Source of the DNA: GCA-2718035 sp964435285
Lineage (GTDB): Bacteria > Bacteroidota > Bacteroidia > Flavobacteriales > TMED113
Assembly (NCBI GenBank): GCA_964435285.1
Contig: CAYSYA010000001.1
Location: forward strand, 164,960-228,959
DNA: 64,000 bases
Reading direction: 5' to 3'
The notes beneath the pieces were generated by a model that searched no databases, was not told the DNA's origin, and worked only from the letters and a program-made list of their open reading frames with translations. Each line of letters opens with the position of its first letter. Position 1 is the first letter of the stretch. A program made the translations under genes and the position numbers. This document shows positions 28,801 through 37,055 of this stretch, piece after piece.

Positions 28801-31800
28801 TGAAGATGAGTCAGTACATCAAGGGGGTGATTTTTTTATCAATATTGGTAATATCTCAGAAGATATACTTAAAGATTCTAGAAAAAGCTTTGAAAATGGC
28901 TTACCAAGCGACGGCAGTGATTTAAATATCGATACTACTGTTTGGGGAAGGGTTCCAACAATACAATCTCTTGTAAATGCTTTTGATAATGAGCCTTCTT
29001 CAAGGCAAAATCAAGACGTTGGTTACGATGGTATGGATGATGAATATGAACGAACTTTTATTCCACCAAATAGTAGTTTTAATAGTTCTTATTTAGATTT
29101 GATTGAAGAGCAATTTTCAAATACATCTCAGGCTTATTTAAATGCATTTGAAGATCCAGCAGCAGATAATTTTCGTTACTTCAGGTCGTCTGATTTTGAT
29201 GAAAATCAAACTAGTATTTTAGACAGATATAAATCATTCAATGGAATTGAAAGGAATTCGCCCACTTCAGAGCAATCATTAGAAAGTTATCCAACATCAG
29301 CTACTAATTTACCAAATGTTGAGGATATTAATAGCGATCAAACTTTGAGTGAAGTTGAGAGTTATTATCAATACAAGATAAGCCTTAGGCCAGAAGATTT
29401 AGTTGTAGGTTCTAATTATATAACTGACGAGATTATCAATGTTGGACCCAATAATAATGCGAGATGGCTTCAATTTAAAATACCTATTAACTCTTACGAT
29501 GAAAAAATAGGTACTATTCAAGACTTTAAATCTATTAGGTTTTTAAGATTATTTTTTAATGATTTTCAAGATGATGTTATTTGTCGATTTGCTTCTATGG
29601 AGTTAGTTAGAGGCGAGTGGAGAAGATATAATAATAGTTTATCTGATGTTGAAAATGAAATTAATAACGATGAAAATACCTCTTTTGATATTTCTGTAAT
29701 TAATATTGAAGAGAATGGTTCAAGATTACCAATTAACTATACTTTACCAAATGGGGTAGAAAGGGAAACCTTGATTGGAGCCACAAGTTTGCAGCAACAA
29801 AATGAACAATCATTAGTTTTAAAAGTTAATGATTTAGAAAATGGAGACGCCAGAGGAGCATTTAAAAATGTAAGTATGGATATGAGAAATTATCAAAAAA
29901 TTAAAATGTTTGTTCATGCGGAAGAAATTAATGAAGGTACGTTAAATGATGGTGATATAACAGTTTTTTTAAGATTAGGGAGTGATTATACAACAAATTA
30001 TTACGAATATGAAATACCAATGAAATTGACAAATTGGGGAGAATCTGATGCAGATTTAATTTGGCCATCTGAGAATGAATTTGATATTCCCTTTGAACTT
30101 TTTCAATTTGTTAAGCAAATCAGAAATAATGAGCTAAATAATCCTCAAAATACATCCATAAACAGTTACAATGATTTATTTGAATTTTTTGAAGACAATC
30201 ACAAGATTTCAATTCTTGGAAACCCTAATTTAGGTGATGTAAAAGCAATTATGATCGGTATTAGAAATCCAGAAACAGTAAAAGATATTTCTGATAAAAG
30301 CGTAGAAATTTGGGTTAATGAACTAAGGCTCACTGACTTTAATGAAAAGGGGGGGTGGGCTTCTAGAATGCAAATGAAAATGGGTTTAGCTGACCTAGGT
30401 AATATTGCTTTAGCTGGGTCGATAAGTAGTGTGGGTTTTGGTAGTTTAGAGAAAAATGTTTCAGAAAGAAACACTGAAGAGTCACAAAGATATAACCTTT
30501 CAAGTTCAATTGAATTTGGTAAGTTTTTTCCGGAAAAATCAAATTTAAAAATTCCTATGTATTTTTCAGTTTCTGAAGATATTAAAAACCCTCAGTACAA
30601 TCCATTAGATCCGGATATTTTATTGACTACATCATTGGATGTTTTAGAAACAAGAGAAGAAAGAGATTCATTAAAAGAAATCACTCAAGACTACACAAAA
30701 AGAAAAAGTATAAATTTCACAAATATAAGGAAGGAAAGAGCACCTGGTAATAATAAATCAAAATTATATGACATTGAGAATCTTTCTTTAAGCTACTCAT
30801 ATAATGAATCATTTTACAGAAATGTAAATACAGAATATAGTATTAATAAACAATATAATGGAGGTATTGGTTATAATTTCAATTCTAATCCAAAAAATAT
30901 AAAACCTTTTAATAAAATTAAGGCATTGAGGAAGGGAAAGTATTTAAGAATAATTAGGGATTTTAATTTTTATGTTTTACCAAAACAAATTTCATTTAGA
31001 ACTGATGTCTTTAGAAGTTATTTAGAAACTAAATTAAGAAATAACTCAGGTTTAGATTTTGACATTGACCCAACCTTTAGTAAATATTTTACATTAAATA
31101 GATCTTCAAATATAAAATATGACTTTACTCGTTCATTAAAATTTAATTTTTCTTCAAATACTAGATCAATAATTGATGAGCCAGATGGAAAAATTGATAA
31201 CAAATCTGAAGTTGATAGTATTTTTAATAATATAATTTCATTAGGGAGGCCAACTGAGTATCATCACAATTTTGATGTTAGGTATAGTTTGCCAATTAAT
31301 AAAATTCCAATATTTAGTTGGGTTAATACTAATATTACATATGACGGAAGTTATGATTGGAACGCTGCTTCTTTATCTTCTTCAAGTTTTGGAAATACTA
31401 TTCAAAATACAAATTCTATAAGGTTAAATACTCAATTAAGTTTATCTTCATTATACAATAAAATTCCTTTTGTTAAAAAGTTATTAAGCTCTCAAAATAA
31501 TAAAAGTAGAGGAAGAAGTAGAGTTGATGCAAATAAAAAGCCTGGTTCTGAAGAAAAAGAAAAAGATAAAAAAAATGAAAAAGAAAATAAATTGTTAAAA
31601 TCAATTGTGAAACCAATCTTTTCTTTAAAAAACATTTCGATTGCCTACACAGAGTCAAATGGAACATTTTTACCCGGATTTTTGCCCAATACAGGATTTT
31701 TAGGTATTAATAACTCATTTAAAGCCCCAACTTTAGGTTTTGTTTTAGGGAGTCAAAATGATATTAGATTTTTAGCAGCTCAAGAGGGTTGGTTAACTAC

Positions 31801-32947
31801 GGATACATTAATGAATAATTTATTTTCAAGAACACACTCAGAGAATTTAAATTTAAGAGCAACAATTGAACCAGTTTCTAGATTTAAAATTATGTTAACT
31901 GCATCAAGACGTTTTGCAACGAACCAATCTGAGTATTATAAGAACGAACCGGATTTACAAGGGGTTCCTAATTGGGTTAGCTTTAGTCCGACTACTACAG
32001 GAAATTTTAACATGTCTTTTTTGGCTATAAAAACTACATTTGTTAACGATGGTCCTGATAATAGTTCTAGTTTATTTGACAATTTTGTCAATTATCGCTT
32101 ACAAATTGCACAAAAAATTGCTTCACAAAATGGTATTCCGTTTAGCCCAAATGAATATCCAAATGGGTATGGTCCAAATTCTCAAGACGTTATTATTCCT
32201 GCATTTTTAGCTGCATACTCTGGAAATAATCCAAACAAGCAAAAACTAGATCTTTTTCCCTCCATTCCTTTTCCAAATTGGAATATAAATTATGACGGAT
32301 TGATTAAAATTAAGTGGTTCAAAGAAAGATTTAAAAATATTTCAATTAGCCATAATTATAGGTCTACTTACTCAATTGGCTCTTTTATAAATAATTTAAA
32401 TTTTGGAAATCCTGACTTTGAGTTAGATTCATATGGAAACTTTTTACCTGAATATCAAATAGATCAAGTTTCAATAACTGAGCAGTTTGCTCCTTTTTTA
32501 AAGTTTGACATGACTATGAAAAATAGTATTTCAGCTAGAGTAGAGTATAAAAAAGATAGAACAGTGAGTTTAAGTTTAACTAATAGTCAGATAACTGAGG
32601 TAAAGGGTAATGAATATGTTGCTGGACTGGGTTATAGAATTCAAGATGTTCGACTATTATTTAATGCTGGATTAGAAGACCAAAATATTAAAAGTGATTT
32701 AGACCTTAGAGCTGACTTTTCATTAAGAGAAAACAAAACAATTATTAGAAAAATTGAAGAGTTTAGTAATCAACCTACCAGTGGACAGATTCTAATAACT
32801 TTAAAATTTTCTGCTGATTATGTTATTGGAAACACAATGAATATAAAACTATTTTATGACCAAGTTATTACTGATTATGTAGTATCTTCATCTTTTCCAA
32901 CCTCTAATACAAATGTTGGGTTAAGCATAAGATATAATTTGAATTAA
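25817..32947 (+). CDS. sprA: T9SS outer-membrane translocon / gliding motility protein SprA
   Basis: 2376 residues from a TTG start; the next bases encode a good signal (FFQKSYFIKYFIFLIFSFL...AQ), so this start is preferred. SprA forms the very large 36-strand outer-membrane barrel that is the exit channel of the type IX secretion system. Length and composition (long beta-rich stretches, repeated Asn/Ser/Tyr, C-terminal aromatic strand VGLSIRYNLN) fit the family. The segment GTSYIDDFENSQSVIDIRSA and the early SVSIRPQGAVELTFAG are typical SprA sequences. A charged Lys/Glu linker (about residues 1895-1925) lies between barrel strands. The channel would serve the T9SS cargo proteins encoded elsewhere in this window. 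Confidence 0.97.
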   Translation: MSFFQKSYFIKYFIFLIFSFLSENILAQDENSIDENLSIELLTPTNFIDSLSYNNNEIILNKFIGNFFSGERFYFSQQQYQNYLFNKQFQDYWKNRISSNSADLNFGGEIPKVGLGGEVLNKIFGSNSVSIRPQGAVELTFAGVVNRIDNPALPEAQRQTTSFNFDERIQINVLGRIGEKLQLQANYDTEATFEFENEMKLEYTGDEDDIIKKIELGNVSLPLSGSLITGAQSLFGLKSKMQFGRATLTTVFSEQKSETSIIQIEGGAQTTEFEISIDNYEENRHYFLSQYFHDNYDQSLNNLPIINSAVNITRLEVYVTNKNSSTINTRNILAFQDLGENPSVNGHVGSNIVVTGEQNFLWPSNLNNSLNPSELVDELASQTGDSIRNVDEITSAFNNYSQNGTQFFQSIDYEKVENARMLSSSEYSFNRQLGFISLNQSLNSDEVLAVAFQYTYNGVTYQVGEFSNDITAPDVLCLKLLKSTTTDVSQPIWDLMMKNVYGLGAYQVNKEDFVLDIFYENPDLGTPINFLTEGEISNQLLLQVFNFDQLNTNNDPGPDGVFDFIDGVTINSSNGRIYFPMTEPFGCFLRNKLGGDCDNIDPNSIANKYAFEALYDSTQYAAQQIPELNRFLLKGQYKSSVSSDISLNAMNIPQGSVRVTSGGTQLEENIHYTVDYTMGSVKIIDQGILNSSSPIMISLENNSLFNFQTKRFLGAHLDYKINNDFLLGASILNLTEKPLTQKINIGDEPISNTIWGFNGAYSTESRFLTKVIDKIPLIDTKEKSTFSIVGEFAHFIPGHPKSINLDATGTSYIDDFENSQSVIDIRSASSWYLSSTPTGNVNSPGYFPEGFLTNDLSYGYNRAKLAWYVIDPLFQRNSSITPSHIVDDSDQQENNYVREVLITEIFPNKDIVNGQPSRLRTFDIAFYPSERGPYNFDINPSNYSYGINENGLLNEPSSRWGGIMREIETNDFEAANIEFIEFWMMDPYLDDPNTDEDESVHQGGDFFINIGNISEDILKDSRKSFENGLPSDGSDLNIDTTVWGRVPTIQSLVNAFDNEPSSRQNQDVGYDGMDDEYERTFIPPNSSFNSSYLDLIEEQFSNTSQAYLNAFEDPAADNFRYFRSSDFDENQTSILDRYKSFNGIERNSPTSEQSLESYPTSATNLPNVEDINSDQTLSEVESYYQYKISLRPEDLVVGSNYITDEIINVGPNNNARWLQFKIPINSYDEKIGTIQDFKSIRFLRLFFNDFQDDVICRFASMELVRGEWRRYNNSLSDVENEINNDENTSFDISVINIEENGSRLPINYTLPNGVERETLIGATSLQQQNEQSLVLKVNDLENGDARGAFKNVSMDMRNYQKIKMFVHAEEINEGTLNDGDITVFLRLGSDYTTNYYEYEIPMKLTNWGESDADLIWPSENEFDIPFELFQFVKQIRNNELNNPQNTSINSYNDLFEFFEDNHKISILGNPNLGDVKAIMIGIRNPETVKDISDKSVEIWVNELRLTDFNEKGGWASRMQMKMGLADLGNIALAGSISSVGFGSLEKNVSERNTEESQRYNLSSSIEFGKFFPEKSNLKIPMYFSVSEDIKNPQYNPLDPDILLTTSLDVLETREERDSLKEITQDYTKRKSINFTNIRKERAPGNNKSKLYDIENLSLSYSYNESFYRNVNTEYSINKQYNGGIGYNFNSNPKNIKPFNKIKALRKGKYLRIIRDFNFYVLPKQISFRTDVFRSYLETKLRNNSGLDFDIDPTFSKYFTLNRSSNIKYDFTRSLKFNFSSNTRSIIDEPDGKIDNKSEVDSIFNNIISLGRPTEYHHNFDVRYSLPINKIPIFSWVNTNITYDGSYDWNAASLSSSSFGNTIQNTNSIRLNTQLSLSSLYNKIPFVKKLLSSQNNKSRGRSRVDANKKPGSEEKEKDKKNEKENKLLKSIVKPIFSLKNISIAYTESNGTFLPGFLPNTGFLGINNSFKAPTLGFVLGSQNDIRFLAAQEGWLTTDTLMNNLFSRTHSENLNLRATIEPVSRFKIMLTASRRFATNQSEYYKNEPDLQGVPNWVSFSPTTTGNFNMSFLAIKTTFVNDGPDNSSSLFDNFVNYRLQIAQKIASQNGIPFSPNEYPNGYGPNSQDVIIPAFLAAYSGNNPNKQKLDLFPSIPFPNWNINYDGLIKIKWFKERFKNISISHNYRSTYSIGSFINNLNFGNPDFELDSYGNFLPEYQIDQVSITEQFAPFLKFDMTMKNSISARVEYKKDRTVSLSLTNSQITEVKGNEYVAGLGYRIQDVRLLFNAGLEDQNIKSDLDLRADFSLRENKTIIRKIEEFSNQPTSGQILITLKFSADYVIGNTMNIKLFYDQVITDYVVSSSFPTSNTNVGLSIRYNLN

Positions 32948-32951
32948 TGCA

Positions 32952-34097
32952 ATGAAAAAAATAAATATTATTGATACAGCCCTAGAATATAGAAATCAAA
33001 AAGCGAAAATTGATAAAGCAGTTTTAAATGTTTTAAAGTCTGGAATTTACATTAATGGTCCTGAAGTTGAAAAATTTGAAATAGAACTTGCAAATTTTCT
33101 TAGCGTGAAACATTGTATTTCTTGTGCTAACGGTACAGACGCTTTAAAAATAGCCTTATTAAGTTTAGACTTAAAGCCTGGAGATGAAGTTTTGGTTCCA
33201 TCATTTACTTTTGTTTCTACTGCTGAAGTAGTAGTGATTTTAGGTTTTAAACCTGTTTTTGTTGATGTTGATTATAGAACATTTTTAATTGATTTAGAAT
33301 CTGTTAAAAGAAGTATTACCAAAAAAACTAAAGCTATTATACCTGTTCATTTATTTGGTCAATCTGCAAACATGCATTCTATAATGGAAATTAGTAAAAA
33401 AAATAATTTGTGGGTTATTGAAGATTCTGCACAATCTCTAGGTGCCTGTTATTATAAAAAGAATAATAAGAAGATTTCAAAAAAATTTACTGGAACAATC
33501 GGGCATATAGGAACAACTTCTTTTTACCCAACTAAAAATTTAAATTGTTTTGGAGATGGTGGAGCTTTATTTACTAATAGTAATAAATTAGCTAAGAGAA
33601 TTAGATTAATTAAAAATCATGGTCAACAAAAAAAATATACATATAAGGAAATTGGATTGAACTCAAGATTGGATGCAATCCAAGCGGCCATATTGAGAAT
33701 TAAACTTAAAAACTTAAACCAGTCTAATTCTTTGAGAAGAGAAAATGCAAGGCTTTATAATTCAATGTTATGTGATGTTGATGAAATTTTTATTCCTAAA
33801 TTAGTTTCAAGTATAGATTTTCATATTTTTCATCAATACACTATAATTGTTAAAAATAAATTTAAAAGAGATAAGTTAAGAAATTATTTACTAGAGAACG
33901 GAATTTCAACAATGGTTTATTACCCGAGACCCCTGCAAAAAGAACAACCGTATAGATCATTTAAAAGTTTAAATAACTCATCATCTGAAAAACTTGCTAA
34001 AAGAGTTTTATCTCTTCCAATTCATCCACTTTTAACTAAAAAAGATGTTAAAAAGGTTTCAGATTTTATAATTAAATTTTTTAACTCATCAGTTTAA
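32952..34097 (+). CDS. DegT/DnrJ/EryC1/StrS sugar aminotransferase
   Basis: A 381-residue PLP-dependent enzyme that aminates a keto-sugar nucleotide. Features: CANGTDALKIAL (phosphate-binding loop), IEDSAQSLGA, and TSFYPTKNLNCFGDGG, with Lys195 as the PLP Schiff-base residue. Further on come GLNSRLDAIQAA and the C-terminal FHQYTI. Closest in feel to WbpE/WlbC-type enzymes acting on UDP-3-keto-GlcNAc(A). It begins four bases after sprA and overlaps the formyltransferase start by one base. With the next two genes it forms a compact dehydrogenase/aminotransferase/N-acyl-transfer set. Confidence 0.92.
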   Translation: MKKINIIDTALEYRNQKAKIDKAVLNVLKSGIYINGPEVEKFEIELANFLSVKHCISCANGTDALKIALLSLDLKPGDEVLVPSFTFVSTAEVVVILGFKPVFVDVDYRTFLIDLESVKRSITKKTKAIIPVHLFGQSANMHSIMEISKKNNLWVIEDSAQSLGACYYKKNNKKISKKFTGTIGHIGTTSFYPTKNLNCFGDGGALFTNSNKLAKRIRLIKNHGQQKKYTYKEIGLNSRLDAIQAAILRIKLKNLNQSNSLRRENARLYNSMLCDVDEIFIPKLVSSIDFHIFHQYTIIVKNKFKRDKLRNYLLENGISTMVYYPRPLQKEQPYRSFKSLNNSSSEKLAKRVLSLPIHPLLTKKDVKKVSDFIIKFFNSSV

Positions 34098-34810
34098 TGA
34101 TAAAAAAAACATTATTATTTGTTTATGATTTTCCTCACGCAAAATCAGTTAGGTTTCTTCGAAAATTAAAAGAGTCTGACATTAAAATTGATGTTATTGT
34201 TTCGGCTAGTTATAAAACAATAAAAAAAACAAAAAGATTATATGATTTTCACAAGTATAATTCAACTTCCGATCACCCAAAAGATTTAGCAAAAAAATTT
34301 AAAATACCATACTTTAACCTTGACCATAACAGCTCAGAAGTAAAAAAAATAATAATTGATTATAAAATTAATTTTGGAATAATTGCTGGGGCTAGAATTT
34401 TAAGTCAAGAAATCATTAAATTGTTTTCATATGGAATTTTAAACATTCATCCCGGTTTACTACCACAAAACAGGGGTCTTGATTCCATTCTTTGGGCAAT
34501 CAAAAAAAATTATAAAATTGGTATTTCAGCTCATTTGATAAATGATAAAATAGATGCTGGTAGGTTAATTTTAAATCAAGTGGTTGTTCCTAAAAAAAAT
34601 GATAATATATTTGATATATATAAAAAAGTATTTGAAGCTCAAATTAACATTTTACCAATAGCTTATAATGAAATTAATCTAAATAAAACATATGAAATAT
34701 TAAAAACATTAGATTATAATTCTTATATGACAGTAACAACACAAGAAAATACTTTAAATAATTTAAAATCTTATATTGCAAATTATTCTAAAATTTCTTT
34801 TGATGAATAG
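34097..34810 (+). CDS. Formyltransferase-family protein, probable sugar N-formyltransferase
   Basis: 237 residues with the formyl-transfer catalytic triad seen in PurN, Fmt and sugar N-formyltransferases: Asn116 and His118 in LNIHPGLLPQNRG, and Asp153 in DKIDAGRLI. These enzymes move a formyl group from N10-formyltetrahydrofolate to an amine. Placement between an aminotransferase and a sugar oxidoreductase makes a nucleotide-linked amino sugar the likely acceptor, rather than GAR or Met-tRNA. It overlaps the previous gene by one base and the next by eight, so the three are translated together. The exact sugar cannot be deduced. Confidence 0.8.
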   Translation: MIKKTLLFVYDFPHAKSVRFLRKLKESDIKIDVIVSASYKTIKKTKRLYDFHKYNSTSDHPKDLAKKFKIPYFNLDHNSSEVKKIIIDYKINFGIIAGARILSQEIIKLFSYGILNIHPGLLPQNRGLDSILWAIKKNYKIGISAHLINDKIDAGRLILNQVVVPKKNDNIFDIYKKVFEAQINILPIAYNEINLNKTYEILKTLDYNSYMTVTTQENTLNNLKSYIANYSKISFDE

Positions 34811-35840
34811 CAATATTAAATTTGGTGTTATTGGTTTAGGCCATATAGGTTACAGACATGTTCAGTCTATTATTGAAAACCCAAAAACTGATTTGATTGC
34901 AATTTCAGATAAAATCTCTTTGGAAGAGATACTAATCAATAAAAATAAAAATATTAGAAATTTAGATACAATTAAATTTCACAATAGTTTCAGAGATTTA
35001 TTAAAAATAAGTGAGATTGATGTTGTAAATATTTGTACTCCAAATTGGTTGCATTATGAAATGGCTTTTGAGGCAATTTCTAATGGCAAGCATGTTTTGA
35101 TTGAGAAGCCAATGACGTTGAGCTCTAAAAAAGCCAATCATTTAGTAGATCATGCAAAAAAAAATAAAAGGTTTGTTTTTTGTGTAATGCAAAACAGATT
35201 TTCACCTACAATAATGTGGTTAAAAAAAATTATTGAACAAAAAAAATTGGGAAAAATTTTTTCTATTCATGTTAATTGTTTTTGGAATAGAAATGAAAAG
35301 TATTATAAATTAAGTGATTGGCATGGGAAATTAGAACTAGATGGGGGGCCTCTGTATACACAGTTCTCACACTTCATTGATATTTTATATTGGTTGTTTG
35401 GTGAAATAAAAAATATAGTTAAAGCGGAATTTATTAATTTTAGGAAATCTGAGTTAATAGATTTTGAAGATTCAGGATTTCTTAATTTTGATTTTTCAAG
35501 TGGTGCAAAAGGAACTCTTAATTATTCAACTAGTATATGGGAAAAAAATTTTGAAAGTAGCATTATTGTTAATGCTGAAAAGGGTACATTAAAAATAGGG
35601 GGGCAGTATATGGACAAATTAGATTATTGTCATATTGAAAATTATGAAAAGCCAATCATTAATAACTCTGACTTAAAATGTAATGATTATGGTACTTATA
35701 AAGGATCAGCAGCTAATCATGATAGAGTTATAGAAAATATAGTTAATGTAATTTTAAACAACCATAAGATTGCAACAAGTGGTTCAGAGGGAGCTAAAAT
35801 TGTTGAAATAATAGAAAAAATTTATAGTTTTAGAAAATAA
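34803..35840 (+). CDS. Gfo/Idh/MocA-family sugar oxidoreductase
   Basis: 345 residues from ATG 34803; nine further open codons upstream lie inside the formyltransferase gene. The N-terminal Rossmann fold has GVIGLGHIGYRH (residues 6-17), NICTPNWLHYE and HVLIEKPMTLSS (catalytic-region Lys102). The C-terminal domain has SDWHGKLELDGGPLYTQFSH, the pattern of WlbA/WbpB enzymes that oxidise C3 of UDP-GlcNAcA. It would supply the 3-keto sugar for the aminotransferase two genes upstream. gcvH follows ten bases later. Confidence 0.88.
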   Translation: MNSNIKFGVIGLGHIGYRHVQSIIENPKTDLIAISDKISLEEILINKNKNIRNLDTIKFHNSFRDLLKISEIDVVNICTPNWLHYEMAFEAISNGKHVLIEKPMTLSSKKANHLVDHAKKNKRFVFCVMQNRFSPTIMWLKKIIEQKKLGKIFSIHVNCFWNRNEKYYKLSDWHGKLELDGGPLYTQFSHFIDILYWLFGEIKNIVKAEFINFRKSELIDFEDSGFLNFDFSSGAKGTLNYSTSIWEKNFESSIIVNAEKGTLKIGGQYMDKLDYCHIENYEKPIINNSDLKCNDYGTYKGSAANHDRVIENIVNVILNNHKIATSGSEGAKIVEIIEKIYSFRK

Positions 35841-35850
35841 TTAAAATAAT

Positions 35851-36234
35851 ATGAACATACCAAACAATTTAAAATATACTAAGGACCATGAGTGGGTCTT
35901 AATTAAATCCGATGATGAGTTAATTTGTGGAATTACAGATTTTGCTCAGAAAGAGCTTGGTGATATAGTTTACGTAGATATTGAAACTTTAGGAGAAGTC
36001 ACAAATAAAGAAGATGTCTTTGGGACTGTCGAGGCAGTAAAAACAGTATCTGATTTATTCATGCCTATTTCCGGGAAAGTAGAATCATTTAATGAAGAGT
36101 TAGAACAAAATCCTCAACTTGTAAATCAAGATCCTTATGAACGAGGATGGATAATTAAAATTACTGATTTTGACAAATCTTCTTTAGATGATTTATTATC
36201 ATCAGAAGAGTACAAACAACAATTAGGCTTGTAA
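35851..36234 (+). CDS. gcvH: Glycine cleavage system H protein
   Basis: A 127-residue lipoyl carrier of the glycine cleavage system. The lipoylated residue is Lys64 in TVEAVKTVSDLF, preceded by the family motif FAQKELGDIVYVDI. Start MNIPNNLKYTKDHEWV is canonical. In many Bacteroidota gcvH follows sprA directly; here the three sugar genes lie between them. The glycine decarboxylase and T-protein genes are not in this window. Confidence 0.97.
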   Translation: MNIPNNLKYTKDHEWVLIKSDDELICGITDFAQKELGDIVYVDIETLGEVTNKEDVFGTVEAVKTVSDLFMPISGKVESFNEELEQNPQLVNQDPYERGWIIKITDFDKSSLDDLLSSEEYKQQLGL

Positions 36235-36253
36235 TTATTCCGTTGTTAATCTT

Positions 36254-36284
36254 TTTGATTAAATATCTTTTTACACTAGATTTG
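36254..36284 (+). promoter_or_regulatory. Bacteroidota-type promoter of the tonB-family gene
   Basis: TTTG at 36254-36257 and TAGATTTG at 36277-36284, spaced 19 nt, form a full consensus match. The start of transcription is predicted near 36292, about 15 bases before the ATG at 36307. This separates the tonB gene from gcvH. Confidence 0.7.
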
Positions 36285-36306
36285 TTAAATATTAAATTTA
36301 CATCAA

Positions 36307-37032
36307 ATGAAACCAAAAAAGAATCCAAGGTATGATTTAGAAAAAAAAAGACATTTGCTTTTTTATTTCGGTCTTTTTATTTCATTGAGTTTGGTAGTTT
36401 TTGCATTTGCTTATAATCCCAGTCAAAAAACAAATTCAAATCAGTTAGAAAGTTTTCTAATGGACGAGGATTTAGAGGATATGCCTTTAGATTTTAAAGA
36501 AGAACCACCACCACCACCACCACCTCCTCCTCCTCCCCCTCCAGAAATTCAAGTTGTAGAGCTTGATGTAGAGATTGAAGAGGAATTAGAGTTTGAAGAG
36601 GTTGATACCGAAGATGAAGAGGAAATAGAATTTGAAGAAGAAGAGGAAGTTGATGAAGTAATTGATTTTGCTGTAGTAGAAGGTTCTCCAATTTACCCAG
36701 GTTGTAAGCCTAGTAAAAAATCCAATATTACAGATAGAAAAGATGAAGATAAAAAGTGTTTAAATAATGGAATAATGAAACACATAAAGAAAAACTTCAA
36801 GTATCCAAAAATTGCTAAAGAAATGGGTATACAAGAAAAAATTTATGTAACGTTTGTTATTGATAAAACGGGTGCTATTACTGATGTAAGAGTTGCAAGA
36901 GGAGAAGATAAGTATTTAAGTGAAGAAGCTGTTAGGTTAGTAAAAAGTATTCCTAGAATGACTCCTGCAAATCAAAGAGGAAAACCCGTTGCGGTTAATT
37001 ATACAATACCAATTAATTTTATGCTAAATTAA
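36307..37032 (+). CDS. TonB-family energy transducer
   Basis: 241 residues. One membrane anchor (about 14-37) is followed by an uninterrupted run of 13 prolines near residue 66. Then comes a strongly acidic Glu/Asp linker (about 85-125). The C-terminal TonB domain (about 155-241) has KNFKYPKIAKEMGIQEKIYV, FVIDKTGAITDV and TPANQRGKPVAVNYTIPINF. It transmits proton-motive force from ExbBD to outer-membrane receptors. Genes for ExbB and ExbD are not nearby. The acidic linker after the polyproline region is unusually long and uniform. Confidence 0.9.
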   Translation: MKPKKNPRYDLEKKRHLLFYFGLFISLSLVVFAFAYNPSQKTNSNQLESFLMDEDLEDMPLDFKEEPPPPPPPPPPPPPEIQVVELDVEIEEELEFEEVDTEDEEEIEFEEEEEVDEVIDFAVVEGSPIYPGCKPSKKSNITDRKDEDKKCLNNGIMKHIKKNFKYPKIAKEMGIQEKIYVTFVIDKTGAITDVRVARGEDKYLSEEAVRLVKSIPRMTPANQRGKPVAVNYTIPINFMLN

Positions 37033-37055
37033 ATCAATTTAATAATAATTGTTTT

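Noticed and set aside
34097..34810. Formyltransferase as PurN or methionyl-tRNA formyltransferase
   Set aside because: It lacks the expected housekeeping context and is translationally coupled to two sugar-nucleotide genes; the wider sequence does not resemble either beyond the catalytic core.
36494..36691. Minus-strand frame with a polyvaline tract
   Set aside because: It is the reverse complement of the polyproline and acidic region of the tonB gene, not a gene.
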